Source: an uncultured Prevotella sp. (GTDB taxonomy: Bacteria; Bacteroidota; Bacteroidia; Bacteroidales; Bacteroidaceae). From it: a DNA stretch of 64,000 bases. Each line of letters starts with the position of its first letter. The first letter of the stretch is position 1. The position numbers and the translations under genes were made by a program. The notes under the pieces were generated by a model. That model did not search any database. It saw only the letters and a program-made list of their open reading frames with translations, and was not told the DNA's origin. The stretch spans positions 1 to 64,000 of the forward strand of contig CALUMB010000004.1 in NCBI GenBank assembly GCA_944321645.1, written 5' to 3'. Shown piece by piece: positions 1 through 8,763 of the stretch.

Positions 1-230
1 TATCGAATAGCGATCCTATTCTTTTATGGTGGTCTGGATATGAGCATAGTTAATTCACACTAATTACGGTAGAACCCTTTTAATAAGGTGAAGAAAGGGT
101 ACATAAAAGGAGAGAAGTTTGATGACATTGTGAGCATTCTGCCTTGACTTCTTTATCGGAAATCTATGGAAAAGAGATATAACCAATGAAATTAGCGATA
201 CTCAAATTTCGGGTATCGCTATTTTTATTA
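1..230. other. AT-richer left end with no complete gene
   Basis: No complete open reading frame was found here. Two short plus-strand frames are open from the window edge, one stopping at 61-63 and one at 49-51. Either could be the tail of a gene that starts outside the window, but neither is long enough to identify. The stretch is visibly richer in A and T than the rest of the window. It ends in a plus-strand terminator at 193-226, which suggests that a transcript enters from the left. Confidence 0.4.
193..226 (+). terminator. Rho-independent terminator
   Basis: TAGCGATAC (193-201) pairs perfectly with GTATCGCTA (213-221) and is followed by a run of T. It probably ends a transcript entering from outside the left edge. 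Confidence 0.65.
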
Positions 231-275
231 CCTGCCTACTCATTTGTCGGACGATCCTTAAATCATACATATCTC

Positions 276-500
276 ATTAACATCTTTAACTTAAAAGCAT
301 CTTATATAGGCATCTTCGCATAACATATTGGCAGACAAGGCGTTACAAAACGTGCCGTTTTAGCCTGCAAAACAGGCCGTTTCGCAAGCCAAAACGGCCT
401 GAATTGGAAGCCAAAACGGCACATTTTGCAAGCCAAGACGGCCCTGTGTTAAAATCGGCAGGGCTGCGGGCGGTTTTTAGTTGCATATTTTTAAGTAAGC
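276..500 (+). repeat. Dispersed 22-nt-phased palindrome element, copy A (complete)
   Basis: Left end ATTAACAT at 276. Five palindromic units start at 347, 369, 391, 413 and 435, exactly 22 nt apart. The right end TTTTAGTTGCATATTTTTAA lies at about 474-493. Each unit has arms close to AAAACG and CGTTTT around a variable triplet, followed by a 7-nt spacer such as GCAAGCC. Length and internal spacing match copies C, D and F. It lies downstream of the minus-strand HMA-AraC gene. Function unknown. Confidence 0.85.
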
Positions 501-585
501 GCAACGCCGCAGCCGGATCTTAAAGCCCGCACCAAACGGCTTACGCGATGCCACAGCCACATTTCCAAACTCACACGAAAGCAGC

Positions 586-1158
586 TTACACGATGCCGTC
601 CAACGGCTTCAGGCTCTTGCCGCCCATGGCCTTAAACTGCGTAGGGGTCATGCCCGTGGTGGCCTTAAACTGCGAGCTTAGGTAGGCCGCACTCGAATAG
701 TTCAGTTCGCGTGCAATCTCGGCAAGCGTCATTTCGCCGTAAAAGAGCAACTCCTTGGCACGCTCGATGCGCTGGAGGATGTAGTAACGCTCGATGGTGG
801 TGCCGGCAGACTCGGAGAAGAGCTTGCTCAACGCGCTGTAGTCTGCCCCTATGCGGTCGGCCAGGTAAGCCGACAGGTTGACCGAAGGTGCGCCCCTGCG
901 GTAATGAACAAACTCAATGACGGCAGTCTTTATGCGGTCGACGGTCTGCTGCCGGGGGTCGCGCAGCAGCTCGAAGCCCATGCGATGCAATGCCGACGAA
1001 AGCTCCGCCCGCTGGCCATCGGAAAGCGAGCCTGCCACAACCACCTCGCCAAGACCAACCGACAGCGGCCTCAAGCCCATGCCGAGCAACAGCGACTCCA
1101 CGGCCGCCTTGCAGCGGTCGCACACCATGTTCTTTATATATAACGTTGTGTCTGACAT
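586..1158 (-). CDS. HMA-domain / AraC-family transcriptional regulator
   Basis: A 190-residue protein with two parts. Residues 5-70 resemble a heavy-metal-associated fold with a C-x-x-C pair at Cys13 and Cys16 in MVCDRC. Residues about 90-180 form an AraC-type DNA-binding domain with two helix-turn-helix motifs (LAEIARELNYSSAAYLSSQF is the second). HMA-AraC fusions are known in Bacteroidota, often near cation P-type ATPases, so metal sensing is a reasonable inference. No ATPase or metallochaperone gene is visible here, so the target is unknown. The start at 1158 is chosen because the longer ORF start at 1215 lies inside the promoter and because AGGAG precedes this ATG. The N-terminus normally used by AraC proteins for sugar sensing is absent. 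Confidence 0.85.
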   Translation of the reverse strand: MSDTTLYIKNMVCDRCKAAVESLLLGMGLRPLSVGLGEVVVAGSLSDGQRAELSSALHRMGFELLRDPRQQTVDRIKTAVIEFVHYRRGAPSVNLSAYLADRIGADYSALSKLFSESAGTTIERYYILQRIERAKELLFYGEMTLAEIARELNYSSAAYLSSQFKATTGMTPTQFKAMGGKSLKPLDGIV

Positions 1159-1184
1159 CCTCGCTCCTTTTTTTCCACTCAATG

Positions 1185-1216
1185 CAAAAGTAGGAAAATT
1201 CCGCAAGACGGCCAAA
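1185..1216 (-). promoter_or_regulatory. Promoter of the HMA-AraC gene
   Basis: Read on the minus strand, a TTTG (-33 element, 1213-1216) is separated by 20 nt from TACTTTTG (-7 element, 1185-1192). This fits the Bacteroidota consensus TTTG-N19-21-TAnnTTTG. The position rules out the upstream ATG at 1215 as the start. Confidence 0.8.
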
Positions 1217-1255
1217 GCATATATGCCAAAGCCAGCAAAAAGTTGAAGCGAGACC

Positions 1256-1286
1256 TTTGTTTTTCAGGAATAAATAAGTAAATTTG
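1256..1286 (+). promoter_or_regulatory. Promoter of the TPR protein gene
   Basis: TTTG (1256-1259), 19 nt, then TAAATTTG (1279-1286), a full match to the Bacteroidota promoter consensus. The ATG at 1284 overlaps the -7 element, so translation must start further down, at 1317. Confidence 0.85.
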
Positions 1287-1316
1287 CCAACAAAACTAAC
1301 AAACGATACCAAAGGA

Positions 1317-2195
1317 ATGAACTTTTTCAAGGCACTATTCGGGGGCGAAGAGGAGACTCCCGAGCAGAAACGACAGGCCGACGAGGCACGCAAGTTCGAT
1401 ATGTTCAAGTACGACGGGGTTCGCGCCGCAAAGATAGGGCAGCACGACTATGCGGTGAAATGCTACGAAGAGGCACTGAAGCTGCGCGACGACCTTGAGG
1501 TGCGCGACTACCTGGCGCAGGCCCTCATACGCACAGGCCGCACCGCCGAAGCCTTCGCCCAACTGCAGAGGCTGGCCGAGGCCGAGCCTGGCAACAAGGC
1601 CATCTGGCTGCAAATGGCCAACGTGGCATATATGGACGAAAACTACGACGCCATGGACGACGCCTGCGGCCACGCCATGCAGATTGACCCAAACGACGCC
1701 ACGGCGCACTACCTGAAGGCCAAGGCGTGCATTGGCCACGCCGACATGATTGGCGCGATAGCCATGCTCACAAAGGCAATTGCGCTTAAGGCCGACTACC
1801 CGGAGGCCACGCTGCTGCGCGGGCAGACGCTGCTTAAGATGGGCGATGCCGCAGGGGCCGACGCCGACGCCACGGCGCTAATGGCCGGGTATGGCGCCAA
1901 CGAAGACGTGATGATGCTGAAAGCGCGGGTGGAAAGGGCCAAGGGCAACGCCGACGCTGCCATTGAGGCTTACGGCAAGGTGATTGACGCAAACCCGTTC
2001 TGCATTGACGCCTTCAAGGAGAGGGGCGCGATAAAGTATGAGAATGGCGACATGAGCGGCGCACAGGCCGACGCCGAAAAGGCCATGGAGCTTGAGCCGA
2101 AGGACATGGCCGCCGTGAGCGGCGACTATTCCGCCGAAGGCGTGGAGCAAAAGGTAAAGCAGGCTTACAGCAACCTTAACCCGCTCGGACTGTAA
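1317..2195 (+). CDS. Tetratricopeptide-repeat protein
   Basis: A 292-residue protein made almost entirely of TPR units, about seven, each with the usual spacing of small and aromatic residues (for example AIWLQMANVAYMDENYDAMD). There is no signal peptide or membrane segment, so it is probably cytoplasmic. The short N-terminal lead MNFFKALFGG is not repeated. TPR proteins act as scaffolds for protein partners; the partner cannot be told from sequence or neighbours. It has its own promoter and faces the convergent pectate lyase gene across a palindromic repeat block. The start at 1317 was chosen over 1284 because the latter lies in the promoter. Confidence 0.85.
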   Translation: MNFFKALFGGEEETPEQKRQADEARKFDMFKYDGVRAAKIGQHDYAVKCYEEALKLRDDLEVRDYLAQALIRTGRTAEAFAQLQRLAEAEPGNKAIWLQMANVAYMDENYDAMDDACGHAMQIDPNDATAHYLKAKACIGHADMIGAIAMLTKAIALKADYPEATLLRGQTLLKMGDAAGADADATALMAGYGANEDVMMLKARVERAKGNADAAIEAYGKVIDANPFCIDAFKERGAIKYENGDMSGAQADAEKAMELEPKDMAAVSGDYSAEGVEQKVKQAYSNLNPLGL

Positions 2196-2224
2196 AAGAG
2201 GTTAAATTTAAGGAGTTTATTTAA

Positions 2225-2671
2225 TTAAGGAGTTAAGGAGTTAGAAGGAGTAAAGGAGTTAAGACAAATGCCGTTACGCGTTGTTCATGCGAATAAAGCA
2301 TACGTCTTAACTCCTTTACTATTTCTAAAAGTAGGAGGAGAAGTTAAGGAGTAAAGAAGTAAAGGAGTAAAGACAAATGCCGTTACGCGTTGTTCATGCG
2401 AACAAGGCATACGTCTTAACTCCTTTACTATTTCTAAAAGTAGGAGGAGAAGTTAAGGAGTAAAGAAGTAAAGGAGTTAAGACAAATGCCGTTACGCGTT
2501 GTTCATGCGAATAAAGCATACGTCTTAACTCCTTTACTATTTCTAAAAGTAGGAGGAGAAGTTAAGGAGTAAAGAAGTAAAGGAGTTAAGACGTATGCCT
2601 TGTTCGCGTAAATTATGCGCAAGGACATTTGTCTTAACTCCTTTACTCCTTCTAACTCCTTAACTCCTTAA
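2225..2671. repeat. Tandem 109-bp palindromic repeats inside 46-nt perfect terminal inverted repeats
   Basis: The block is bounded by a perfect 46-nt inverted repeat, 2225-2270 and 2626-2671. Inside, a 109-bp unit recurs with starts at 2263, 2372, 2481 and 2590. Each unit is itself a hairpin: TAAAGGAGTTAAGAC pairs with GTCTTAACTCCTTTA (2251-2265 with 2304-2318 in the first). About 38 nt of core lies between the arms. The core of the fourth unit is in inverted orientation relative to the other three. The block fills the gap between two convergent genes, so it may also stop transcription from both sides. No ORF lies within it. Confidence 0.9.
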
Positions 2672-2681
2672 ATTCACTTCT

Positions 2682-5600
2682 TTACTTCACCACTACTTTC
2701 TTGCCGCCAACGACATAGATGCCCTTTGGCAGGCCGTCGAGCGATTGCCCTGCCTGGCGCACCATCACGCCGCTGAGGGTGTAGACGTTAGCGTCGCGTG
2801 CGCCGCCGTCGGCCTCAACGTTGCTTATGGCAGTGCTTATAAGGTCGGCATTGCCAGCCTCGATGCGGTAGATGTGGCAACCGGCAGTGGTCGTTACGAG
2901 CACGTCGACAAGGCCGGCACCGGCATTGAGAGGCACAGTCCACTCATAGGAAGTCTTCGCGTCGGGTATTCCGCTGCCAAACTCCTGGCCGTTCACGGAG
3001 AGCGACACGCCGCGTTCGCTACCGTTGCGGTGCGACTCCACTTCCATCAAAATCTTCTGTCCGGGCTGGACATCGGGTATGGTGAACTGCAGGTTGGAGC
3101 CGTTAAGCCACAGGTAAGAGCCGCCGGCGTAGGTGCCTATGGACGTGCTGGGATAGTCTATGGCCACGGCCACGGTGTTGTTGAACTCGGTCACGTTGTT
3201 GAAGAGCAGGCCCTTGGTCTCGGCAATGGTGTCGCCATTGGCCATGAGAGCCGTAGGCTCGCTTATCAGGCTGCCATACCAATAGATAGTGCGCGGGTCG
3301 CGCAGCGGCTCTGCATCGGTGGCCCCGCCGTCCTTCTCGTAGCGGCGCCAGCCCGTTTCGGTGCCTGCGGCAGGCCACGGTTCAGAGACGTAATTGATGG
3401 CTTCGGCCTCAAGGTTGTCTATTGTGGCGTCACTCCACGACGTGAAGTCCCACTTGCGGTAGTCCTGCGCCACGTCGCCCGGCCCTTCCTCGCCGCCCTC
3501 GTTGGGGTTAGGCTCGCCGCCAACCACGCGCAGTATGCCCTTAGTGTAGAGTTCGGACGTGTCCCATGTCTGCCCTTCGCCCGGCACTGCGGGCTGTATC
3601 TCGGCAAACGTGCCAGACACAACGAAGAAGCCCGAGGTGAACACGTGGTACTCGGTCTTGTCGTATGGAGCCTCCTCTATAAGGCCACCGTTCACTTGGA
3701 GTATCGCGCCCTCACCGAGGTTGACAAGCCCGCTCACGAATATTGTGTTCGATTGCTCGCGGTCGGCCTGCACGTTGACGATGCCGCCCTTCTCAACCTT
3801 AAGCGTCTTGGTGAGCGTAAGTCCGAGGTAGGAGTTCCTGATGGTGTCGCCGCCCTGTATGGTGCCGCCGCTCTTCACGGTCACTTCGCCGCCCACGGAG
3901 CCTTGCCCGGCCAGCGTGCCGCCATCGTTAATGGTGTATGCACCCGTGCCGGAGTTGTTGCCGTTCACGGTGAGCGTGCCGCCGTCTACGGTGGTCGTGC
4001 CGTTGTAGACGTTGTTGCCGTTCAGTCGCCAGATGCCGGCGCCCTCTTTCACAATCGAAGTGTGGGCGTCGCGGCGGTCGCAGTCGGTCTTGTTGTCAAT
4101 CACACCGTTGAAAGTCTCGTCAGTTCCGGCCCCGCCGACAATCCAAGTCATCTTGGCCGACGTGTTCTGCTTGCTCGACGAGCCAATCTTCGTGCCGGAG
4201 TCGCCGCTGATGCCGCCTATGCGCAGACTGCACTCATCCTTCCACGACACCATGCGAGTGTTGGCCTTGAGCACCACGCGCCCGTTAGGCATGCCCTGGA
4301 AGCCGTTGTTGAAGAGCAGCTGGCTGCCGTCTTTGTCGGAGCCGTTGCCCTGGGCCACGAGCGTTCCGTAGAACTTAGTCCAGTCGCCGTCGATGTACTC
4401 GCGCACGTAGGGTATGCGGTATTCGAGCGTTCCGCTGCCGGTAAGCTCATTCTTCAGGTAGGCGTTGCGGTCGATTGCAAACGTGGAGTATGTGCCTTCC
4501 TGCACTTCTATCGGGAAGCAATAGGCAATCTCCAGCTCCCTGCCGTTCTCCACCTTGAAGTTTCCGCCGGCCATCACGAGCTTCTTGCTGCCGTCCTGCG
4601 CCTCGTCCATGTAGACGTTCTTGTCCTGCAGCTGCATGAGGTATGTGAGGTTGAGCGTGCCTCCGTCCTTGAGCACGGTGTTGCCGGCATACTTGAAGAA
4701 CGAGGGCGAAGTCGGCTCGAGCGTTCCCTTGCCGCTGATGGTCACGTTTCCGTCGCCCTCAATGCTGCCCGACATCTCCACGGTAGAGGCATTCCCGATG
4801 TTAAACTCTGTGTCCTTGTAGAGCAATGCGCTGCGGTTTGTGGCGGTGGAGGGGCCGGTGTAGTTCCAGATGCCGCCGTCCCATATCCAGTTCTGCGCAA
4901 ACTCAAACGACGCTCCTATCGCGCTCGGCTCGCCGCCGTCCTTAAGCGAGTTGAAGGAGAACACGCCGTCGTGCAGCACGGTCTGCCCGGTGTAGTTGTT
5001 GCTTGTCTCTACGGTGAGCTTCCCGGAGCGCGTCTTGTTGAGCGAAGCTGTGCCGTCGAGCGAGCCGTTGCCGGTGATGAGCACGTCGGCGTCGGTGCGG
5101 ACGACGATGGCCTCCTTGCTCACTGCCTCGGTGAGCGTGATGGTAGAGTCGGCTGCGGGGGCGATGAGCCAGTTGTCTTCGTCGCCGACGAAGGTCTCGC
5201 AGTCCACCATGTCGACGGGCGCCGGCTTGGTCTTGGCCTCAAGCTCGGCATATCCGGATGCCAAGTCGCCACTCACGGCTTTCACCCTGAATGTGTATGC
5301 CGTGGCCTCGGCAAGCCCTTCCACCGTTGCGCTTTCGCTCCCGGCAGGCAGGTTGGCCACTTCTTTCCACCCCTCGCCGTCCTTCTGCTCCACCACGAAG
5401 GCATCTTCGCCTTCGGTAAAGTCATACCACCCGAGCGTAATCGAAGTGGGCTGCGACTCCGTGGCGGAAAGAAGCACCGGCGTGCGGAGGAAAGGCGTGC
5501 GGTTGCCTGTGGTCAGGCTGTTCACGTAGTTCTCTATGTTTGCATAGCCGTTTGCGGCAATCTCCATTGCGTCGTCCACCGCTGGGTTGGTACCGTTGGC

Positions 5601-6788
5601 CTGTTCCCAAGCGTCGGGCATACCGTCGCCATCGGTGTCGGCCGGCTTTTCAAACTCCGCCATCGTCCACGAAGACGGGATGCCAAATGGCAGCTGCTCC
5701 TCGGTGGAGAGTATGGCGCCCTCCTTGCCGAACGACTTCGCCTGGTGAACCATGTAGAAGTCCACCATGTCACGGTAGGGAAGCGTTGCCCCGACGCCCG
5801 GCAACAGGCTGTCTACAAGCTCCACCGCCTTCCAAGCCTCAAGCTCCGGGTAGTCGTATGGCGTGGGCATGAACGTCGGGCCGCCGCTGTACTCGCTTTG
5901 CGGTATCTCGTATGGGTTGAACACGCCGTCGCAGTCGCGGTCCTGCCAGTTGTCAACGGCATAGATGTGGAAGTCGGCATTACCCTTCGTGATGCCGTTG
6001 CCGCTACCCGACGGGCCGTTGATGAAGAGATTGTTGGTGATGTTCACATACGACGACCCTTGGGAATCGCCGCCCATTAGGTAGCCGCCGTCGCTCCAGT
6101 TGTACACGACGTTGTTCACGAACTGCTGCTTTCCCTTCACCTTGTTGTTGCGGGTGGCGTTGTCGCAGTAGAAGTTCCGGTAGAGCGTGATGTTGTCTGC
6201 CTGCATGAGTCCGCCCGCCGAGTGAGGCAGTAGGCCCTGACCCATGATGCAGTTTGAGATGGTTATGTTCTGCGGGGGCGTTCCCTTGCCGTCGGCATTG
6301 ATTGAGAACGTCTCGTCAAGACCCCACGAAAACGAGCAATGGTCGAAAATCATGTTAGTCCCGTTGGCTATTCCGGCGCAGTCCTTGCCGGAGTCGCCGC
6401 CCTTGCCCATGCGGAAACGCACGTGGCGCACGATGATGTTGTTGGCGCCGGAGAACGAAACGCCGTTGCCATATACGACGATTCCCTCGCCCGGGGCCGT
6501 CTGCCCGGCCACGTAGAGGTTGTTTTTGAACACCAGGCGGCTCTCGATGTTGATTACGCCCGAAACGTCGAAGACGATGATTCGGTTCGGCTGGCTGATT
6601 GCGTCGCGCAAGGAGCCTGTGCCACTGTCGTTAAGGTTGGTGACGTGGTAGACGGTTCCGCCGCGCCCTCCAGTGGCGAAGCGGCCCCAACCTTGCGCCC
6701 CAGGGAAGGCCAGCTGCTGCGCATTGGCGGCAAGGCCGCCGCCGGCAAAGAGCAGTCCGGCCAGGAGTTTGATGGTTTTAGGATTCAT
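2682..6788 (-). CDS. Large secreted multidomain pectate lyase with passenger-like repeats and C-terminal sorting tail
   Basis: A 1368-residue exported protein. Residues 1-24 are a signal peptide. Residues about 27-300 match Bacteroidota pectate lyases of the PL1 type: a right-handed beta-helix starting LAFPGAQGWGRFATGGRGG, with SLRDAI, FDHCSFSWGLDE and a NITNNLF segment. A calcium-type loop DTDGDGMPDAWE is at 384-395 and a fibronectin type III-like domain at about 434-522. From about 586 to 1000 there are repeats like those of autotransporter passengers (SNNYTGQTVLHDGVF, NNVYNGTTTVDGGTLTVNG). A further ligand-binding-like region precedes a C-terminal tail ending GIYVVGGKKVVVK, typical of type IX-like sorting signals. 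It likely cleaves polygalacturonate outside the cell. No SusC/SusD pair flanks it. The substrate is inferred from the family. Confidence 0.85.
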   Translation of the reverse strand: MNPKTIKLLAGLLFAGGGLAANAQQLAFPGAQGWGRFATGGRGGTVYHVTNLNDSGTGSLRDAISQPNRIIVFDVSGVINIESRLVFKNNLYVAGQTAPGEGIVVYGNGVSFSGANNIIVRHVRFRMGKGGDSGKDCAGIANGTNMIFDHCSFSWGLDETFSINADGKGTPPQNITISNCIMGQGLLPHSAGGLMQADNITLYRNFYCDNATRNNKVKGKQQFVNNVVYNWSDGGYLMGGDSQGSSYVNITNNLFINGPSGSGNGITKGNADFHIYAVDNWQDRDCDGVFNPYEIPQSEYSGGPTFMPTPYDYPELEAWKAVELVDSLLPGVGATLPYRDMVDFYMVHQAKSFGKEGAILSTEEQLPFGIPSSWTMAEFEKPADTDGDGMPDAWEQANGTNPAVDDAMEIAANGYANIENYVNSLTTGNRTPFLRTPVLLSATESQPTSITLGWYDFTEGEDAFVVEQKDGEGWKEVANLPAGSESATVEGLAEATAYTFRVKAVSGDLASGYAELEAKTKPAPVDMVDCETFVGDEDNWLIAPAADSTITLTEAVSKEAIVVRTDADVLITGNGSLDGTASLNKTRSGKLTVETSNNYTGQTVLHDGVFSFNSLKDGGEPSAIGASFEFAQNWIWDGGIWNYTGPSTATNRSALLYKDTEFNIGNASTVEMSGSIEGDGNVTISGKGTLEPTSPSFFKYAGNTVLKDGGTLNLTYLMQLQDKNVYMDEAQDGSKKLVMAGGNFKVENGRELEIAYCFPIEVQEGTYSTFAIDRNAYLKNELTGSGTLEYRIPYVREYIDGDWTKFYGTLVAQGNGSDKDGSQLLFNNGFQGMPNGRVVLKANTRMVSWKDECSLRIGGISGDSGTKIGSSSKQNTSAKMTWIVGGAGTDETFNGVIDNKTDCDRRDAHTSIVKEGAGIWRLNGNNVYNGTTTVDGGTLTVNGNNSGTGAYTINDGGTLAGQGSVGGEVTVKSGGTIQGGDTIRNSYLGLTLTKTLKVEKGGIVNVQADREQSNTIFVSGLVNLGEGAILQVNGGLIEEAPYDKTEYHVFTSGFFVVSGTFAEIQPAVPGEGQTWDTSELYTKGILRVVGGEPNPNEGGEEGPGDVAQDYRKWDFTSWSDATIDNLEAEAINYVSEPWPAAGTETGWRRYEKDGGATDAEPLRDPRTIYWYGSLISEPTALMANGDTIAETKGLLFNNVTEFNNTVAVAIDYPSTSIGTYAGGSYLWLNGSNLQFTIPDVQPGQKILMEVESHRNGSERGVSLSVNGQEFGSGIPDAKTSYEWTVPLNAGAGLVDVLVTTTAGCHIYRIEAGNADLISTAISNVEADGGARDANVYTLSGVMVRQAGQSLDGLPKGIYVVGGKKVVVK

Positions 6789-6862
6789 GATGCTATTGGT
6801 TTAAGTTGAAAAATGGGTAAAAGCCGTGCGCTTGGAAAAGCGCGAAGGCGCAAAAGAGGCCG

Positions 6863-7774
6863 TCAAGCCTCCAATGCGCCTATGATTTCGGTGACGGAAC
6901 GGCATCCGTGGGCATCGAGCCAAGCGTTCATCCCGTCGATTACCTTGACAGTGACCGCCGGGTCTATGAAGTTTGCCGTGCCTATCTCCACTGCCGTCGC
7001 GCCTGCCATCATGAACTCGATGGCATCGCGTGCGTCCATGATTCCGCCCAGGCCAACCACCGGCACCTTCACCGCACGGGCCACCTGCCACACCATGCGC
7101 AAGGCGACGGGCTTCACGGCAGGGCCGCTAAGGCCGCCGGTTGAGATGCTGAGCAGCGGGCGGCGGCGATCGATGTCGATGGCCATGCCCATGAGCGTGT
7201 TGATGAGCGAGAGCGAGTCGGCCCCCTCGGCCTCGCAGGCGCGGGCAATCTCGGCAATGTCGGTTACGTTTGGCGAAAGCTTCACGATGAGCGTCTTGCC
7301 GTAGCGGCGGCGCACCGCCCTGACCACCGAGGCCGCCCCGGCGCACGTCACGCCGAAGGCCATGCCCCCGTCCTTCACGTTCGGGCAAGAGATGTTAAGC
7401 TCTATGGCCGGGATGCGGTCGAGCGCGTCGATGCGGGCGGCGCACTCGGCGTAGTCGTCGGGCGACGAGCCGCTCACGTTCACTACCATATTGGTGCCTA
7501 TCTCCTCTATCTGCGGGTAGATGTGGCTACAGAAATAGTCAACGCCCTTGTTCTGCAAGCCAACGCAATTGAGCATGCCCGAAGCAGTCTCTGCCATCCG
7601 CGGGTAGTCGTTCCCCTCGCGCGGGGCGAGCGTCGTGCCTTTCACGACGATGCCGCCGAGGGCTTCGAGCGGGATGAAGTCGGCAAACTCTATGCCATAG
7701 CCAAACGTGCCGGAAGCCGTCATGACGGGATTCCTCATGGCCATGCCGCCTATGTTTACTCTTAAATCTGCCAT
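6863..7774 (-). CDS. pyrD: Dihydroorotate dehydrogenase B, catalytic subunit
   Basis: Oxidises dihydroorotate to orotate in pyrimidine synthesis, using FMN and passing electrons to PyrK. At 303 residues it has the normal length for class 1B. The FMN and substrate motifs are present: [33 protein letters not shown] and [11 protein letters not shown]. The base is Cys130 in NISC, as expected for class 1 enzymes; class 2 uses serine. The start overlaps the end of pyrK by 13 bases, which indicates translational coupling in a pyrK-pyrD operon. The protein lacks membrane segments and should be cytosolic. Confidence 0.95.
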   Translation of the reverse strand: MADLRVNIGGMAMRNPVMTASGTFGYGIEFADFIPLEALGGIVVKGTTLAPREGNDYPRMAETASGMLNCVGLQNKGVDYFCSHIYPQIEEIGTNMVVNVSGSSPDDYAECAARIDALDRIPAIELNISCPNVKDGGMAFGVTCAGAASVVRAVRRRYGKTLIVKLSPNVTDIAEIARACEAEGADSLSLINTLMGMAIDIDRRRPLLSISTGGLSGPAVKPVALRMVWQVARAVKVPVVGLGGIMDARDAIEFMMAGATAVEIGTANFIDPAVTVKVIDGMNAWLDAHGCRSVTEIIGALEA

Positions 7775-8559
7775 AATAGTTTCTTGATGTTAAACACCGG
7801 GCCGTCCTTGCACACGCAAAGGTTGCCCTCAACCGTCTTCTCCACGCAACAGAGGCAGGCCCCGAGGCCGCACGCCATCATGTTTTCGAGCGATGCCTCA
7901 CACTCAATCCCGTTTGCCGAGGCGTAGCGGGCCACGGCCACCATCATGGGCTTCGGGCCGCAGGTGAGTATGCGGTCGAAGCGTTCCGACGACAGGACGG
8001 AATGGTTTGTGACGAAACCGCGCTCGCCGAGCGAGCCGTCTTCGGTGGTGACGAGCACGCGGCCATAACGCCCGAAGAGGTCGGCCTCGAGCACATCCTG
8101 CGCCCGGCGCCCGCCGAGCAGGAACGTAGGCTCGCAGCCGCCGCGCAACATCTCCGCCCCCATGTAGAGCAACGGCGCGACGCCGACGCCGCCCCCGACG
8201 AGAAGCGTGCGCTCGCTGCGGGTGGGCATGGTGAACCCATTGCCCAGGGGCAGCACGCAATTGAGCACGCTGCCGGGCTTGGCGGCGGCCAAGGTGCGCG
8301 TGCCGTCGCCAATGGCGGCCACGAGCAGCCACAGCTCGTTTGAGTCGCGGTCAACGAAATTGATTGATATGGGGCGGCGGAGGAACGTGGACGGCGAATT
8401 GTCCACGCGCACTTCGACGAACTGCCCCGGCAACATGGCTGGCAAAGGCCGGTCGGAGGTGAGCTTAAGCAGTGCGTGCCTGTCGCTTAGCGCGGCCACG
8501 CTCTTCACCTCAAGGTCTATTACGTATTTCTTCATCATGTCTGTCTGTGCCGCAGGCAT
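7762..8559 (-). CDS. pyrK: Dihydroorotate dehydrogenase B, electron-transfer subunit
   Basis: PyrK carries FAD and a 2Fe-2S cluster and moves electrons from the PyrD FMN to NAD+. The ferredoxin-reductase fold is clear: an FAD site around FLRRPISIN, a nucleotide-binding GGGVGVAPL, and a C-terminal cysteine set ([12 protein letters not shown] followed by LCVC) for the cluster. The start is uncertain. ATG at 8559 has a strong GGGAGGG site just upstream, while ATGs at 8538 and 8535 give the N-terminus [10 protein letters not shown], closer to usual PyrK. The ORF could open further upstream to 8730, but that part runs through the promoter and is not conserved-looking. The gene overlaps pyrD. Confidence 0.93.
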   Translation of the reverse strand: MPAAQTDMMKKYVIDLEVKSVAALSDRHALLKLTSDRPLPAMLPGQFVEVRVDNSPSTFLRRPISINFVDRDSNELWLLVAAIGDGTRTLAAAKPGSVLNCVLPLGNGFTMPTRSERTLLVGGGVGVAPLLYMGAEMLRGGCEPTFLLGGRRAQDVLEADLFGRYGRVLVTTEDGSLGERGFVTNHSVLSSERFDRILTCGPKPMMVAVARYASANGIECEASLENMMACGLGACLCCVEKTVEGNLCVCKDGPVFNIKKLLWQI

Positions 8560-8662
8560 TTTCCCTCCCGCGGCTTGTTCTACACGGCCTGCCGCCCCGC
8601 CTTGCGCCAGAGCCGTACTGGCTCCGTGGGCAACGCGCGGCCAACGGCAGGCTTTACCGCCA

Positions 8663-8670
8663 CAAAGGTA
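8663..8670 (-). promoter_or_regulatory. Putative -7 element of the pyrK-pyrD operon
   Basis: On the minus strand the sequence reads TACCTTTG, matching TAnnTTTG. A TTTG lies 23 nt upstream (8694-8697), slightly further than usual. Confidence 0.6.
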
Positions 8671-8710
8671 GCGATTTTTTCGGACAAACGGAACAAAAAC
8701 GGGTGGAAGA

Positions 8711-8763
8711 ATGAGAAAAGAAAGCGGCACAGCCGCCCGCCGTTCAGCGGCCGGCTGTGTCGC
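8711..8763 (-). terminator. Terminator of the OmpA-lipoprotein/mtgA operon
   Basis: A strong GC-rich hairpin (8724-8737 with 8749-8763) overlaps the mtgA stop codon. On the minus strand it is followed by the pyrimidine run TTTCTTTTCTC. It separates mtgA from the pyrK promoter. Confidence 0.7.

Noticed and set aside
347..446. Possible CRISPR array because of regularly spaced short repeats
   Set aside because: The period is only 22 nt, spacers are 7 nt and similar to each other, there are four or five units, and no cas gene is present.
276..500. Insertion sequence or transposase remnant in the palindrome elements
   Set aside because: No open frame, no transposase motif and no clear target-site duplication were seen; a non-autonomous mobile element remains possible but is not shown.
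2745..6080. Long plus-strand open frame (1111 codons) opposite the pectate lyase
   Set aside because: It is antisense to a clear multidomain gene, has no recognisable motifs, and its composition (many His, Val, Arg, Ala) is that of a reverse-complement shadow in GC-rich DNA. The same holds for 21969-24344 opposite carB and 45092-46891 opposite sprA.
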